Positions 34,601 to 43,543 of a stretch of DNA of 64,000 bases are shown in pieces. This DNA comes from Morganella morganii_D (GTDB lineage Bacteria; Pseudomonadota; Gammaproteobacteria; Enterobacterales; Enterobacteriaceae), in contig CP173058.1 in NCBI GenBank assembly GCA_044772875.1, positions 992,001 through 1,056,000 on the forward strand, given 5' to 3'. Position 1 is the first letter of the stretch. Each line of letters starts with the position of its first letter. Position numbers and translations under genes: made by a program. Below the pieces are notes generated by a model, which was not told where the DNA came from, searched no databases, and worked only from the letters and a program-made list of their open reading frames with translations.

Positions 34601-35650
34601 AGGATAAAGTTCCGACATCACACGGTCATACTGGGCGCGGCTGTAGCGCGGGTGCAGGGCAGATAATTTAATGGAAATGCCCGGTCCTTCATAAATGCCG
34701 CGCCCGGCAGAGGCTTTGCCGATGGCATGAATCGCCTGCTGATAAGAGACCAGATAGGCCTGTGCATCTGCCTTTGTCAGTGCTGCTTCACCCAGCATAT
34801 CGTAGGAATAACGGAAACCTTTGGCTTCATTTTTACGGGCATTTGCCAGTGCGCGCGCTATGGTTTCACCGGTGACAAACTGTTCTCCCATCAGGCGCAT
34901 TGCCATATCCACACCTTTGCGCACCAGCGGCTCACCGCTTTTGCCCAGGATGCGGTTCAGTGAGCGGCTCAGTCCTGCCTCATTATGCGTGGCAACCAGC
35001 CTGCCGGTAAACAGCAGTCCCCAGGTGGCCGCATTGACAAACATTGATTTGCTCTGACCCAGGTGGGAATTCCAGTCACCGTGACTGATTTTATCGCGGA
35101 TCAGCACATCGCGGGTGGCTTTATCCGGAATACGCAGCAGTGCTTCTGCCAGACACATCAGTGCGATCCCTTCCTGAGAGGAGAGAGAGAATTCCTGAAG
35201 CAGTCCCTGTACCAGCCCGGCGCGCCCGCTGCTGTTTTTCTGATTACGCTGCTTTTCTGCCAGACCGTAAGCCAGTTTATGGGTTGCCTGAGCGGCATCC
35301 GGGGACAGTTGTGCCTGCGGCAGCAGCATTGCCACCGCTTCCGGCTCCGGAATGCGGTACGCGGATGTGATGGCTGCACGGATGACGGATTGCGGCAGGA
35401 TATCGCCGGCAAATTCCAGAAACGGCTGGCAACTGACCTGCGGTTCAGCCGGTGCGGTTTCATCTTCCTGTGCGGAAGGGGCACCGGCAGCGGGTAATGT
35501 GCCGTCCGGCAGAGAATCGAGCTGAGCCAGGTAATCAAAAATAGCCTGTTTGATCAGCCAGTGCGGCGTGCGATCGATTTTTTGTGCGGCGGTTTTAATC
35601 CGCTCACGGGTTTCATCATCCAGTCTGACGCCCATTGTGGTACTCACCAT
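31676..35650 (-). CDS. putA: Trifunctional PutA: proline dehydrogenase, P5C dehydrogenase and put repressor
   Basis: Oxidises proline to glutamate in two steps (FAD-linked proline dehydrogenase, then NAD-linked pyrroline-5-carboxylate dehydrogenase) and represses put genes when proline is low. ATG 35650 has AGGAG six bases upstream; GTG 35656 overlaps that spacing. It has 1324 residues (E. coli 1320). The N-terminal ribbon-helix-helix domain is present (MGVRLDDETRERIKTAAQK, DRTPHWLIKQAIFDYLAQL), so this is the DNA-binding type. The PRODH barrel shows GYPVYTRKVYTDISYLACAR. The aldehyde dehydrogenase part has PWNFPLAIFTGQ and the catalytic cysteine in SAGQRCSALRLL. It is divergent from putP. 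Confidence 0.97.
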   Translation of the reverse strand: MVSTTMGVRLDDETRERIKTAAQKIDRTPHWLIKQAIFDYLAQLDSLPDGTLPAAGAPSAQEDETAPAEPQVSCQPFLEFAGDILPQSVIRAAITSAYRIPEPEAVAMLLPQAQLSPDAAQATHKLAYGLAEKQRNQKNSSGRAGLVQGLLQEFSLSSQEGIALMCLAEALLRIPDKATRDVLIRDKISHGDWNSHLGQSKSMFVNAATWGLLFTGRLVATHNEAGLSRSLNRILGKSGEPLVRKGVDMAMRLMGEQFVTGETIARALANARKNEAKGFRYSYDMLGEAALTKADAQAYLVSYQQAIHAIGKASAGRGIYEGPGISIKLSALHPRYSRAQYDRVMSELYPVLRDLVVMARQYDIGINIDAEEADRLEISLDLLEKLCFEPQLAGWNGIGFVIQAYQKRCPAVVDYLIDLASRSHRRLMIRLVKGAYWDSEVKRAQVDGLEGYPVYTRKVYTDISYLACARKLLSVPNLIYPQFATHNAHTLSAIYQLAGNNYYPGQYELQCLHGMGEPLYEQVVGKVADGKLNRPCRVYAPVGTHETLLAYLVRRLLENGANTSFVNRIADGSIPLEMLVEDPVAAVQAMAAKEGAVGLPHPKIPLPRNLYGTTRVNAAGLDLSNEHRLASLSSALLSHAGDNLFCEPLTGGTFTPSAPSDTQPVRNPANHHDIVGRVRPAAEDEVDHALATASDAAEIWFATPAQERAEILIRAAQLMEEQLQPLLGILVREAGKTFANAIAEVREAVDFLNYYASQVKTRFAGDTHRPLGPVVCISPWNFPLAIFTGQVAAALAAGNPVLAKPAEQTPLVASVAVSLLHEAGVPREVLQLLPGDGETVGNQLVCDPRVQGVMFTGSTAVAKILQRNLAARLSTEGRVIPLIAETGGLNAMVVDSSALTEQVVTDVVSSAFDSAGQRCSALRLLCIQEDVADRTIEMLKGAMAECRPGNPDVLATDIGPVIDEEAHNGIRRHIQQMRGKGRPVYQSAFGTDTGLPELLNGTFIPPTLIELDDISELTREIFGPVLHVVRYPRDTLPQLAEKINAAGYGLTFGIHTRIDETIARLTQQIEAGNIYVNRNIVGAVVGVQPFGGEGLSGTGPKAGGPLYLHRLLAEQPDDSVVNILAEQDALNPPDVAVRTQLLAPFDTFLAWLEAQRRHDVLAAVIRYGELTQAGTCRLLPGPTGERNSYYLLPRGTILGLNDSEQDALLQLGATLASGCRQLWLAAEHTRSLYNALPDSVRAQITLTEDWSADAVVFNGVIFHGDSDRLQEVNREVAARGGEIVPVAGLSHGDTQIPLMLLLHERAVSVNTAAAGGNASLMTIG

Positions 35651-35682
35651 GTTCACTCCTCATAAACGGCAACAGGTCCTGC

Positions 35683-35722
35683 GTTGCACATTAATATCCA
35701 TGAGGTTGCAACTTTGTGCAAC
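35683..35722. promoter_or_regulatory. Cluster of three PutA operator motifs near putA
   Basis: GTTGCA occurs exactly at 35683-35688 and 35705-35710, and as its reverse complement TGCAAC at 35717-35722. GTTGCA is the core motif bound by the PutA ribbon-helix-helix domain in the E. coli put control region. The first is 33 bp from the putA start. The 521-bp divergent gap contains no gene. Confidence 0.75.
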
Positions 35723-35910
35723 ATTGTTAAATAAGGAGATGTATAAAATGTGAATAATGTCGCTGTTTTATATTGATCTGATAAAACTATTAAGAAATAA
35801 ACCGTACTGGTTAAAATAAAGTCATTATATAACAATGGTATATTACGTATTACAAGGTGTATAATGATTAAATCAGATGATTAACCTCATCACTTTCTGT
35901 TGATATGTCC

Positions 35911-35926
35911 CGTGATAAAAATCACA
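35911..35926. promoter_or_regulatory. Candidate CRP-like site in the put control region
   Basis: CGTGA-TAAAAA-TCACA matches the TGTGA-N6-TCACA CRP consensus at nine of ten positions. Catabolite control of put genes is known in E. coli; the site itself is predicted by eye. Confidence 0.55.
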
Positions 35927-36071
35927 AATTTTCACTTTAGTATCGTTAATTAATTGTTGTTTTATTGTTGTTGTCGTTACTATCGGGCTGAACACAACGC
36001 ATCACAGAGTTAACAAATAATGATAACTAACGGGGCATTGTCTGTGCAGACCAGGGATGGCTGAGGCGATG

Positions 36072-36077
36072 TGCAAC
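36072..36077 (-). promoter_or_regulatory. PutA operator motif near putP
   Basis: TGCAAC, the reverse complement of the GTTGCA PutA core, lies 95 bp before putP. It is the fourth exact copy in the divergent gap, at the opposite end from the other three. Confidence 0.6.
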
Positions 36078-36171
36078 ACAGTGATACTGATGTGACGCAC
36101 ATCCTGTACAGCGATTGGTACACGCAATGCTGATACATGACGGACTATAAATTCAGTACAGGAACTTAATT

Positions 36172-37665
36172 ATGACAATGACGCTGACCACACCGCTGGT
36201 TGTGACATTTATTGTCTATATCGCCGGGATGTTGTTCATCGGCTATATGGCCTACCGCTCCACCAATAATTTTGACGACTATATTCTCGGCGGCCGCCGG
36301 ATGGGCAGTTTTGTGACGGCATTATCCGCCGGTGCATCCGATATGAGCGGCTGGTTGCTGATGGGGTTACCGGGGGTGGTTTTCTTCTCCGGTATCTCTG
36401 AATCCTGGATTGCCATCGGCCTGTGTATCGGTGCCTGGCTTAACTGGCGGATTGTTGCCGGACGTCTGCGCCTTCAGACGGAAGTCAACCATGCGCTGAC
36501 CCTGCCGGATTACTTTACGCAGCGTTTTGAGGATAAAAGCCGTATCCTGCGGATTGTTTCTGCGGCAGTGATCCTGATTTTCTTCACCATTTACTGTGCC
36601 TCCGGCGTCGTGGCCGGTGGTCTGCTGTTTGAAAGCACTTTCGGCATCAGTTATGAAAAAGCCATGTGGCTCGGGGCCGGGGCAACGATTGCCTATACCT
36701 TCCTCGGCGGATTCCTGGCCGTCAGCTGGACGGATACCGTGCAGGCCACTCTGATGATTTTCGCCCTGATCCTGACACCCGTTATGGTGATTGTATCTGT
36801 CGGCGGGTTTGATACCGCACTGGCGATTATCGAAGCGAAAAGCCCGGAGTATGTGGATATGTTCCGCGGGCTGGATATTGTCGCGATTATCTCCCTTCTG
36901 GGCTGGGGGCTGGGCTATTTCGGACAGCCGCATATTCTGGCGCGCTTTATGGCGGCGGATTCTCACCATACCATCCGCAGCGCACGCCGTATCAGTATGA
37001 CCTGGATGGTGCTCTGCCTCGCGGGAACAATTTGTGTTGGTTTCTTTGGTATTGCCTTCTTCCTGCAAAATCCGGAACTGGCAGGGGCGGTCACTGAAAA
37101 CCGCGAGCGGATTTTCATGAGCCTGACTTCTATCTTATTTAATCCGTGGATTGCCGGTATTCTGCTCTCCGCTATCCTGGCAGCGGTAATGAGTACCCTG
37201 AGTTGCCAGTTGCTGGTGAGTGCCAGCGCCCTGACGGAAGATATCTACAAGCCATTTTTCCGCAAAAATGCCTCACAGAAAGAGATGGTGCTGGTCGGGC
37301 GTATTATGGTGCTGGTGATTGCGGCGATTGCTATCTACATTGCGATGGATAAAAACAATAAAGTGCTGGGGTTGGTCAGTAACGCATGGGCCGGGTTCGG
37401 CGCGGCATTCGGACCGGTTATCCTGCTCTCGGTTATCTGGAAGAGGATGACCCGCAACGGTGCCCTGGCGGGTATGTTTACCGGTGCGGTTACCGTTCTT
37501 ATCTGGATAGAATATAAGTGGTTTAATTTATATGAAATTATTCCGGGCTTTATTCTGGCAAGTATTGCGATTGTGGTCGTCAGCCTGGCAGGCCGTGAGC
37601 CGGATAAATCGGTTCAGGGGCGTTTTGCTGAGGCGGAAGATCGTTACCTCGGACGGACTGAATAA
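36172..37665 (+). CDS. putP: Sodium/proline symporter PutP
   Basis: Inner-membrane Na+/proline co-transporter of the solute:sodium symporter family. It has 497 residues (E. coli 502) with about 13 transmembrane helices. The Na+ and proline binding region of TM2, SAGASDMSGWLLMGLPG, is intact, and the family pattern YFGQPHILARFMAA follows. AGGAA precedes the ATG. It is divergent from putA and shares its control region, so both are expected to be induced by proline. Confidence 0.97.
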   Translation: MTMTLTTPLVVTFIVYIAGMLFIGYMAYRSTNNFDDYILGGRRMGSFVTALSAGASDMSGWLLMGLPGVVFFSGISESWIAIGLCIGAWLNWRIVAGRLRLQTEVNHALTLPDYFTQRFEDKSRILRIVSAAVILIFFTIYCASGVVAGGLLFESTFGISYEKAMWLGAGATIAYTFLGGFLAVSWTDTVQATLMIFALILTPVMVIVSVGGFDTALAIIEAKSPEYVDMFRGLDIVAIISLLGWGLGYFGQPHILARFMAADSHHTIRSARRISMTWMVLCLAGTICVGFFGIAFFLQNPELAGAVTENRERIFMSLTSILFNPWIAGILLSAILAAVMSTLSCQLLVSASALTEDIYKPFFRKNASQKEMVLVGRIMVLVIAAIAIYIAMDKNNKVLGLVSNAWAGFGAAFGPVILLSVIWKRMTRNGALAGMFTGAVTVLIWIEYKWFNLYEIIPGFILASIAIVVVSLAGREPDKSVQGRFAEAEDRYLGRTE

Positions 37666-37680
37666 CATAATACAAAAATA

Positions 37681-37707
37681 AAAATCCCGGCGCTGCCGGG
37701 ATTTTTA
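37681..37707. terminator. Bidirectional terminator between putP and cycA
   Basis: AAAATCCCGG (37681-37690), loop CGCTG, CCGGGATTTT (37696-37705), with A-rich and T-rich flanks suited to both convergent genes. Confidence 0.9.
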
Positions 37708-37715
37708 TTTGCCGG

Positions 37716-39113
37716 TTATTTTTGTGCTTCTGCAAGGCGGCGTTTTTTGACACTCCGGTAACCGAAAGCCAGCAGGATAAACCATAACGGAGTGGCAATC
37801 AGCGCCTGGCGGGTATCTGTCTCCAGTGTCAGCAGAACGATCACAAAGGCAAAAAAGGACAGACACACCCACGGGATCCAACTGCCGAACGGTACTTTAT
37901 AGACGGATGCGACATGCAGTTCCGGACGATGGCGGCGGAACATAATGTAGCTGTACAGAATCATGCTCCAGATAAACATAAACAGAATAGCCGATACTGT
38001 GGTTACCAGGGTAAATACATGCATCACATCAGGGATAAAATAGAGCAGAATGACCCCGACGGACAAACAGATGCAGGTAAAAATCAGCCCGGTGGCCGGA
38101 ACAGCCTGCTTTGACAGGCGGCAGAACTGTTTGGGTGCGCTGCCCTGTTTGGCTAATCCAAACAGCATCCGGCTGGTGGAAAATACGCCGCTGTTTGCGG
38201 AAGACGCGGCAGCTGTCAGCACCACAAAGTTGACCAGGCTTGCCGCTGCCGGAACCCCGATCATAATAAACAGTTCCACAAATGGGCTTTTATCCGCCGG
38301 AATTGAGCGCCACGGTGTGACGGACATAATAATAATCAGCGCCAGCACATAGAATGCAATGATCCTGAACGGAATAGCATTAATGGCGCGCGGCAGTGAC
38401 TTCACAGGGTCACGGGTTTCCGCTGCTGCGGTTCCCACCAGCTCGATACCGACAAAGGCGAAAATCGCTATCTGGAAGCCGGCAAAGAACCCGATTATCC
38501 CTTTCGGGAACATACCACCGTCAGACCAGATATTGGATAATGCCGCCTGATGCCCCTCCGGTGAAACAAAATGCGTACCGATCAGGATGCCGCCGATAAT
38601 GATCAGCGCGACAATAGCGACAATTTTTATCATAGAGAACCAAAATTCCATCTCGCCGAATAATTTAACCGTCGCCAGGTTCAGGGACAATAACAGCAGA
38701 ATGCACAGCAGTGAGCTGACCCAGCGCGGAAAATCGGGGGCCCAGTGCATGATGTATCCTGTGATGGCCACCACATCGGCAATGCCGGTTATTACCCAGC
38801 AGAACCAGTACGTCCAGCCGACAAAAAAACCGGCCCACGGGCCAATCAGGTCACCGGCAAAATCACTGAAAGATTTATAATTCAGGTTTGACAGCAGGAT
38901 CTCGCCCATTGCCCGCATTACAAAGAACAATACAAACCCGATGATCATATAGACAAATAGTACAGAAGGACCTGCCAGCGAAATAGTTTTACCGGAGCCC
39001 ATAAATAACCCGGTACCGATTGCGCCGCTGATTGAAATCAGCTGAATATGCCGGTTGGTTAAACTGCGTTTGAGTTCGCCGCGCGGAGGCGCGGCAGGCG
39101 TTTTTTCGTCCAT
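37716..39113 (-). CDS. cycA: D-serine/D-alanine/glycine permease CycA
   Basis: APC-family proton symporter for glycine, D-alanine and D-serine, also the entry route for D-cycloserine in E. coli. ATG 39113 (MDEKTPAAPP) gives 465 residues (E. coli 470); the longer frame starts at TTG. Similarity to CycA is high along its length: LTNRHIQLISISGAIGTGLF, MGSGKTISLAGPS, GWTYWFCWVITGIADVVAIT and AAASSANSGVFSTSRMLFGL. It is a single-gene unit convergent with putP. Confidence 0.93.
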   Translation of the reverse strand: MDEKTPAAPPRGELKRSLTNRHIQLISISGAIGTGLFMGSGKTISLAGPSVLFVYMIIGFVLFFVMRAMGEILLSNLNYKSFSDFAGDLIGPWAGFFVGWTYWFCWVITGIADVVAITGYIMHWAPDFPRWVSSLLCILLLLSLNLATVKLFGEMEFWFSMIKIVAIVALIIIGGILIGTHFVSPEGHQAALSNIWSDGGMFPKGIIGFFAGFQIAIFAFVGIELVGTAAAETRDPVKSLPRAINAIPFRIIAFYVLALIIIMSVTPWRSIPADKSPFVELFIMIGVPAAASLVNFVVLTAAASSANSGVFSTSRMLFGLAKQGSAPKQFCRLSKQAVPATGLIFTCICLSVGVILLYFIPDVMHVFTLVTTVSAILFMFIWSMILYSYIMFRRHRPELHVASVYKVPFGSWIPWVCLSFFAFVIVLLTLETDTRQALIATPLWFILLAFGYRSVKKRRLAEAQK

Positions 39114-39582
39114 AAACAAATCCGTTAAGCTAAAAAATAACCATTATTTTTATTCATTCAAAAATGGTGTTATCAGCGAATAGTGTGACACATTTCTCAG
39201 AATGAGTAACGGAAAATTTTCCGTTAAATTCATGGAGTTGATAGATAATATAGGCTTAATGCTATTGTTTCGCATTAGTTTTTTTGTGGGTGAAGTTAAT
39301 CTCGTGTCCGTTTACATAACAGCAGAAAAGGGCATTTTTTGCAGTAACATTAATAAGAAAACTCAAATCAGTGGTTACGGGTCAGAATAGTATATTTTGG
39401 GGTTTTTCCGGTTATACCGATGATATATCACGGGGGTATTTTTTATTGCGGAATCGTATTTACGGATAAAACAACACGGGGTACGACGATGAATTACCGG
39501 TATTATGAAACTATCCCCGCAGTGTACATTATCTGCGGGGCGTTTCCCGGACATATGTTATTCCGGTTGCAGAAGCGGCAGG
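39114..39582. other. Intergenic interval with two palindromes, no supported gene
   Basis: About 470 AT-rich bases between cycA and a DUF1883 gene. It contains a perfect 20-bp palindrome at 39207-39226 (TAACGGAAAA and its complement) and a hairpin at 39515-39540 (CCCCGCAG ... CTGCGGGG). The hairpin probably ends the DUF1883 transcript. The short rightward frames at 39202-39390 and 39420-39626 have no ribosome binding site and no recognisable motifs. The cycA promoter should lie within the first 150 bases. Confidence 0.5.
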
Positions 39583-39876
39583 TTATTTTTTTGCAATTGC
39601 TTTATCGGTGCGTGGTTCGACGCTGATTGAGTGTTCAACAGTTTGTGCCCCTTCTTCAATATCCAGGGTAATATTCCAGTCCGCATCAAAAGGTACCACC
39701 ATCCTGGCCGGAAGCTCATGGAAGAAACCGCTGCCGCCATGTGTCCGGAACGGCATGCCTTTCCGGAACTGATTAAAATTCATTTTTGTCATCATTAAAA
39801 CATTGCACGAACGACCGCAATCCACCACCACTGTATCACCTGCGGTCAGGTGCATTCTTTTATGTAAAAACGGCAT
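39583..39876 (-). CDS. DUF1883 domain protein
   Basis: A 97-residue soluble protein preceded by AGGAG. The pattern of FLHKRMHLTAGDTVVVDCGR, NVLMMTKMNFNQFRKG and ARMVVPFDADWNITLDIE resembles small DUF1883 proteins, which are also found fused to TIR domains. Here the domain stands alone. Two cysteines (DCGRSC) sit at the place where the family often has Cys/His. The biological role is not known, and the family call is by recall. Confidence 0.65.
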   Translation of the reverse strand: MPFLHKRMHLTAGDTVVVDCGRSCNVLMMTKMNFNQFRKGMPFRTHGGSGFFHELPARMVVPFDADWNITLDIEEGAQTVEHSISVEPRTDKAIAKK

Positions 39877-39964
39877 GTAACACTCCTGATTTTATTTTCC
39901 CGGAAGAATAACGAACACGGCTGATTACGTATTATTGCTCATATGTAACCTGCACCGGATAATA

Positions 39965-40513
39965 TTAAGGGTAATAGACATTGACCAGCATACGCGGCTG
40001 TAATGCAATTACTTTTTTCTGCTCTTCTGATAATGTGTGCGTTTCCAGCCAGCGGGCCTTATGACTCTCAAAGTCAGGTGACTCACCCAGATACAGCGCC
40101 AGAAGATAGTCAAAATCCCGGACATCGCTCTGCTCAAATACAGAAATGACTTCCCGGTAGCACACATTATGAGGCAATTTAATGCGTTCAGTTAACATGC
40201 ACTCCATCAGTTTCAGCGACGGAACGCCGGTATTTTGATACACAATTTTCAGTTGTGTAATCGCTTTTTCATAGCGGTTATCCACAATCAGCAAATCGCT
40301 GTAGAGCTGACGCAGTGCAATATCATCAGGGTACTGGCTGATCAGTGTATCAAACTGATCCAGCGCTTTTTCTTTCCCTTCATCCGTTTTGCTGCCGGAG
40401 TATTTAATCACATACGACATAGCCCGATCTTTCGGTGCAAATTCTGTATTAGTATAAGCATAGGATGTAAACGGAACACTCAGCATCCATGCTAAAAATA
40501 TCCAATTCTTCAT
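39965..40513 (-). CDS. Predicted periplasmic protein with TPR-like helices, unknown function
   Basis: A 182-residue protein starting at ATG 40513 with a signal peptide (WIFLAWMLSVPFTSYA, cleavage before YTNTEF). The mature part has helical-repeat spacing typical of tetratricopeptide repeats: KEKALDQFDTLISQYPDDIA followed by LRQLYSDLLIVDNRYEKAIT. No exact family is recognised. The upstream in-frame codons to 40567 precede the signal peptide and are not used. It stands alone between the DUF1883 gene and a glycosyltransferase. Confidence 0.65.
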   Translation of the reverse strand: MKNWIFLAWMLSVPFTSYAYTNTEFAPKDRAMSYVIKYSGSKTDEGKEKALDQFDTLISQYPDDIALRQLYSDLLIVDNRYEKAITQLKIVYQNTGVPSLKLMECMLTERIKLPHNVCYREVISVFEQSDVRDFDYLLALYLGESPDFESHKARWLETHTLSEEQKKVIALQPRMLVNVYYP

Positions 40514-40777
40514 GGAAATACGGTTCCCTGTATATTTACCGTGTACCGACGGTAACATAAAAGTCACAGTGATAATTTAGGATGTTTACGAAAAACAGAG
40601 GTAGTATTGATTACGCTGTTTAAACAAAAACAGAATGAAAAAAGAATACCGGGATAAAAGAAATGAACAGATTTTTGCAGATTAATCTGATGAAGGTTGT
40701 CATAACAAATGCAGACAGGATGACAAGGAATGTTCAGATAGCATCACAGCCTGACATTCCTTGTTATATATACTTAA

Positions 40778-41764
40778 TCATAAAGGGATGACATTCTTTT
40801 TCTTTGTCAGAATTTTTCTTGCCATACGCCACACAAAAACATTACCGGATAATATAATAGCCAGCCGGAATTTATTTTTTCCGAGTTTTTTGATTAATGC
40901 AAAATCAGATTTATGATAGCTGAAATCTTTAATATAGGACTTTAAATCCACATAAAGGCCGGTGGCAAGCATGTTCCACATGAACTGAATACGGAGGCTT
41001 AATATTTTTGCACGTATTTTATTGAAAACAAAGGATTTATCAGGCTTTTCATAAGTATCGCCGATATAAGAAAGGATTTTTTTCCAGGCATCCAGGTCAC
41101 TGATATAATCCTCTTTTTTCCATTTTTTATTCATCAGTGATTCATTGTGATAAATATAGTTATACAAATACTCTTTGATATAGGAAAAAGAACCTTTATT
41201 CAGACACTCGAGGATAAATAAAACATCTTCACCCACAACCATGGATGAGTCAAAACGGATATTTTGTTCTTCAATAAATGCTTTTTTCAGCATTAAACAG
41301 CAGATGTCAAAATAATCAAAATTCAAAAAATCAGTAATAACGGTATCCGTGTTGTCATAGCATACTGACTGTGTAATATGGCTGTCTGAATGTATTTTCC
41401 GGAATAAACAATATGCAAAATCCCGGTTATCCTGTGCAATTTTACTCGTCAGTGTACTGATAAAGTCCGGTTCATATGTATCGTCGCTATCCAGAAAGCA
41501 AATACAGACCCCGGATGCTGCGTTAATACCTTCATTACGTGCGGAAGAAACACCGCCGTTTTGTTTTCGGATATACCGGATGTGCTCATATCGGCTCATA
41601 TAGTCCCGGCAGACGGTGGCGGTGTTATCTGACGAACCATCATCAATAATGATTATTTCAACTGCCGGGTAGGTTTGTTTTATCACACTGTCCAGTGACC
41701 GGCCGATAAATTTTTCAGCGTTGTATGCCGGAATGATGACCGAGACTAAAGCGTTGCTGTCCAT
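40778..41764 (-). CDS. Family 2 glycosyltransferase
   Basis: Transfers a sugar from a nucleotide-sugar donor, probably in surface polysaccharide or lipopolysaccharide synthesis. It has 328 residues. The GT-A fold is clear: VSVIIPAYNAEKFIGRSLDS, IIIIDDGSSDNTA, NGGVSSARNEGINAA, and the metal-binding DxD in FLDSDDTYEPDFI. A basic C-terminal region (residues 300-328) may touch the membrane. Base composition is clearly more AT-rich than the core genes, with many AAA, TTT and ATA codons, suggesting acquisition by transfer. It is near a PEtN-transferase gene of similar composition. The acceptor cannot be told. Confidence 0.88.
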   Translation of the reverse strand: MDSNALVSVIIPAYNAEKFIGRSLDSVIKQTYPAVEIIIIDDGSSDNTATVCRDYMSRYEHIRYIRKQNGGVSSARNEGINAASGVCICFLDSDDTYEPDFISTLTSKIAQDNRDFAYCLFRKIHSDSHITQSVCYDNTDTVITDFLNFDYFDICCLMLKKAFIEEQNIRFDSSMVVGEDVLFILECLNKGSFSYIKEYLYNYIYHNESLMNKKWKKEDYISDLDAWKKILSYIGDTYEKPDKSFVFNKIRAKILSLRIQFMWNMLATGLYVDLKSYIKDFSYHKSDFALIKKLGKNKFRLAIILSGNVFVWRMARKILTKKKNVIPL

Positions 41765-41974
41765 ATAATCGACTCTTGGTATATAGCGGGTTATTCAGTC
41801 ACAAAAAATTTCATATGTCTGATGTTGATGTAAAAATCATTCTTGCAACGAAATAAACCATTTCTGTTTTGTCCTGTCAATCTTTAATGGTGAGAGGCGT
41901 CAGGTGCACGGGGACATATCTGAAGTGACAGACCGGTCTGTCCGGTGGTGTATGACTGACCGGAACGCCTTGAT

Positions 41975-43543
41975 TTACTTATTTTTGTTAAAATAAGAAG
42001 AAAACGGAATAGCATAGCCGTCTGTTGAAAGCACCCGGTCATGCTGTTTGTCCGGTTCCGCAATTGACGGGTCTAATGAATAGCCGAGCAGTTCGGACAA
42101 AATATATTTGTTCATTAATCCACTGAGCCATCCGCCCTGATTGCGGTATTTTTCAACAAATTCACAGCCATAAGACGGATTACCTGATTTATATAAAAAC
42201 GGAATCAGGAATTGCTCCGCACCTTTGGAAAAACCATGACCTTTACCGACAATTTCTCCGTGATCAGAGGTATAGATGAAAATATAATCATCTGTCGCTG
42301 ATGCCACTTCATCATAAAGACGTCCAATCACATTGTCGGTATGACGAATGGTCAGATCGTAGTCATCGGCATTATTCAGCTGTTGCTTTTCTGTTTCTGT
42401 ATAGTTTGTATAGGGCATGTGGTTACCCCATAAATGCAGGATAACGAACTTATATTCATCGGGTTCAGCCAGCGCCTGTTTTAATAACTCAGGCAGTTTC
42501 ATGTCATTGTTCTCTTCCACAATAACAGTATTATTCCGCCGGGCAAGATAGCCATATTTTGAACCGTTGACACCGACCAGAGACTGAGCGCCCAGCCAGT
42601 AGGTTTTGTACCCCTGATCCTGTGCTATTTCAATAACCGATTTTTGGCGGAATAAATTTTCTTCACTTTCCGGCGTGTAAAATGAAAGTGACAATGAAAT
42701 GGAGTTTCGCGTTATCGGAGAAGATGAATGCACTTTATCTGTAACGCAGGCATTATCACCCTTAAAAATGCGTTCCATTTCAGGCGTTGTTTCTTTGGAA
42801 TATCCATAGATATGATACCTGGACGGAGATGATGATTCTCCGATGATAAAGATGATGAGTTTATTCTGTGGTTTTCCGGCAGACGTCAGCACCGGGTTTG
42901 GTTTCCGGTCAGAATAATTCTCCGCATATTTATCAGCGCTGAGCGAAACAGCAGAAAGGTACATAATATTTCCGGTGACAACAGGAAATTTCTCCCGGAG
43001 ATATATACCCAGCTCATGAGGATCCTCATTAAAATTAATGGATAAATTGTGATATTCCGGGATGACTTCTCTGAGCAGGGAAATCATCAGAAAGCTGAAA
43101 ATGATCACTGGTGATAATTTGAACCACCGGGGAAGCACGAGTTTTCGTCTCCGGAAGCAGACAAAAATCAACACACTGATGCACAGAGCAGGCAACAGTA
43201 TTGAATATAAGTAGTGCCCCAGCATAAGGCTTGCTTCAGAATTATTGGTTTCCAGTGCTGAATCGAGGACGCCTAAGGAGATTTTTTCACAAAATTCAAT
43301 AAAATAAGCAACTTCCAGTGAAAAAATCAGCGTAATAATAAATCCGGCAACAGCAGGTAACCAGTGTTTACTGTTCAGAAGAATAAGTGTGCATAAAATC
43401 AAAAACAGGGTGGCTAAATGCGGACCGGTTGAATCACGCTGATACAAAAATGTATTGGTGAGGTAGCTCAGAAGCATAATAGCAATGAATAACAGAGGGT
43501 ATTTATATTTTTTCAGCATCAGGTCAATATTCAGAATAGTCAC
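41975..43543 (-). CDS. Phosphoethanolamine transferase-like sulfatase-fold membrane protein
   Basis: Inner-membrane enzyme of the alkaline phosphatase superfamily that likely adds phosphoethanolamine to lipopolysaccharide or another glycan. It has 522 residues from GTG 43543, or 514 from ATG 43519; neither start has a good ribosome binding site. Five transmembrane helices fill the first 190 or so residues. The periplasmic catalytic domain has IIFIIGESSSPSRYHIYGYS with metal-binding Glu, SSSPITRNSISLSLSF holding the likely nucleophile Thr, and the metal motif IYTSDHGEIVGKGHGF. This resembles the EptC/CptA branch more than EptA/MCR, though the substrate is uncertain. Composition is AT-rich as in the glycosyltransferase. 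Lipid A modification would affect polymyxin response, but that is only a possibility. Confidence 0.82.
   Translation of the reverse strand: MTILNIDLMLKKYKYPLLFIAIMLLSYLTNTFLYQRDSTGPHLATLFLILCTLILLNSKHWLPAVAGFIITLIFSLEVAYFIEFCEKISLGVLDSALETNNSEASLMLGHYLYSILLPALCISVLIFVCFRRRKLVLPRWFKLSPVIIFSFLMISLLREVIPEYHNLSINFNEDPHELGIYLREKFPVVTGNIMYLSAVSLSADKYAENYSDRKPNPVLTSAGKPQNKLIIFIIGESSSPSRYHIYGYSKETTPEMERIFKGDNACVTDKVHSSSPITRNSISLSLSFYTPESEENLFRQKSVIEIAQDQGYKTYWLGAQSLVGVNGSKYGYLARRNNTVIVEENNDMKLPELLKQALAEPDEYKFVILHLWGNHMPYTNYTETEKQQLNNADDYDLTIRHTDNVIGRLYDEVASATDDYIFIYTSDHGEIVGKGHGFSKGAEQFLIPFLYKSGNPSYGCEFVEKYRNQGGWLSGLMNKYILSELLGYSLDPSIAEPDKQHDRVLSTDGYAIPFSSYFNKNK

Noticed and set aside
39202..39626. 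Short rightward frames between cycA and the DUF1883 gene
   Set aside because: No ribosome binding sites or motifs, and they cross palindromes that look like terminators.
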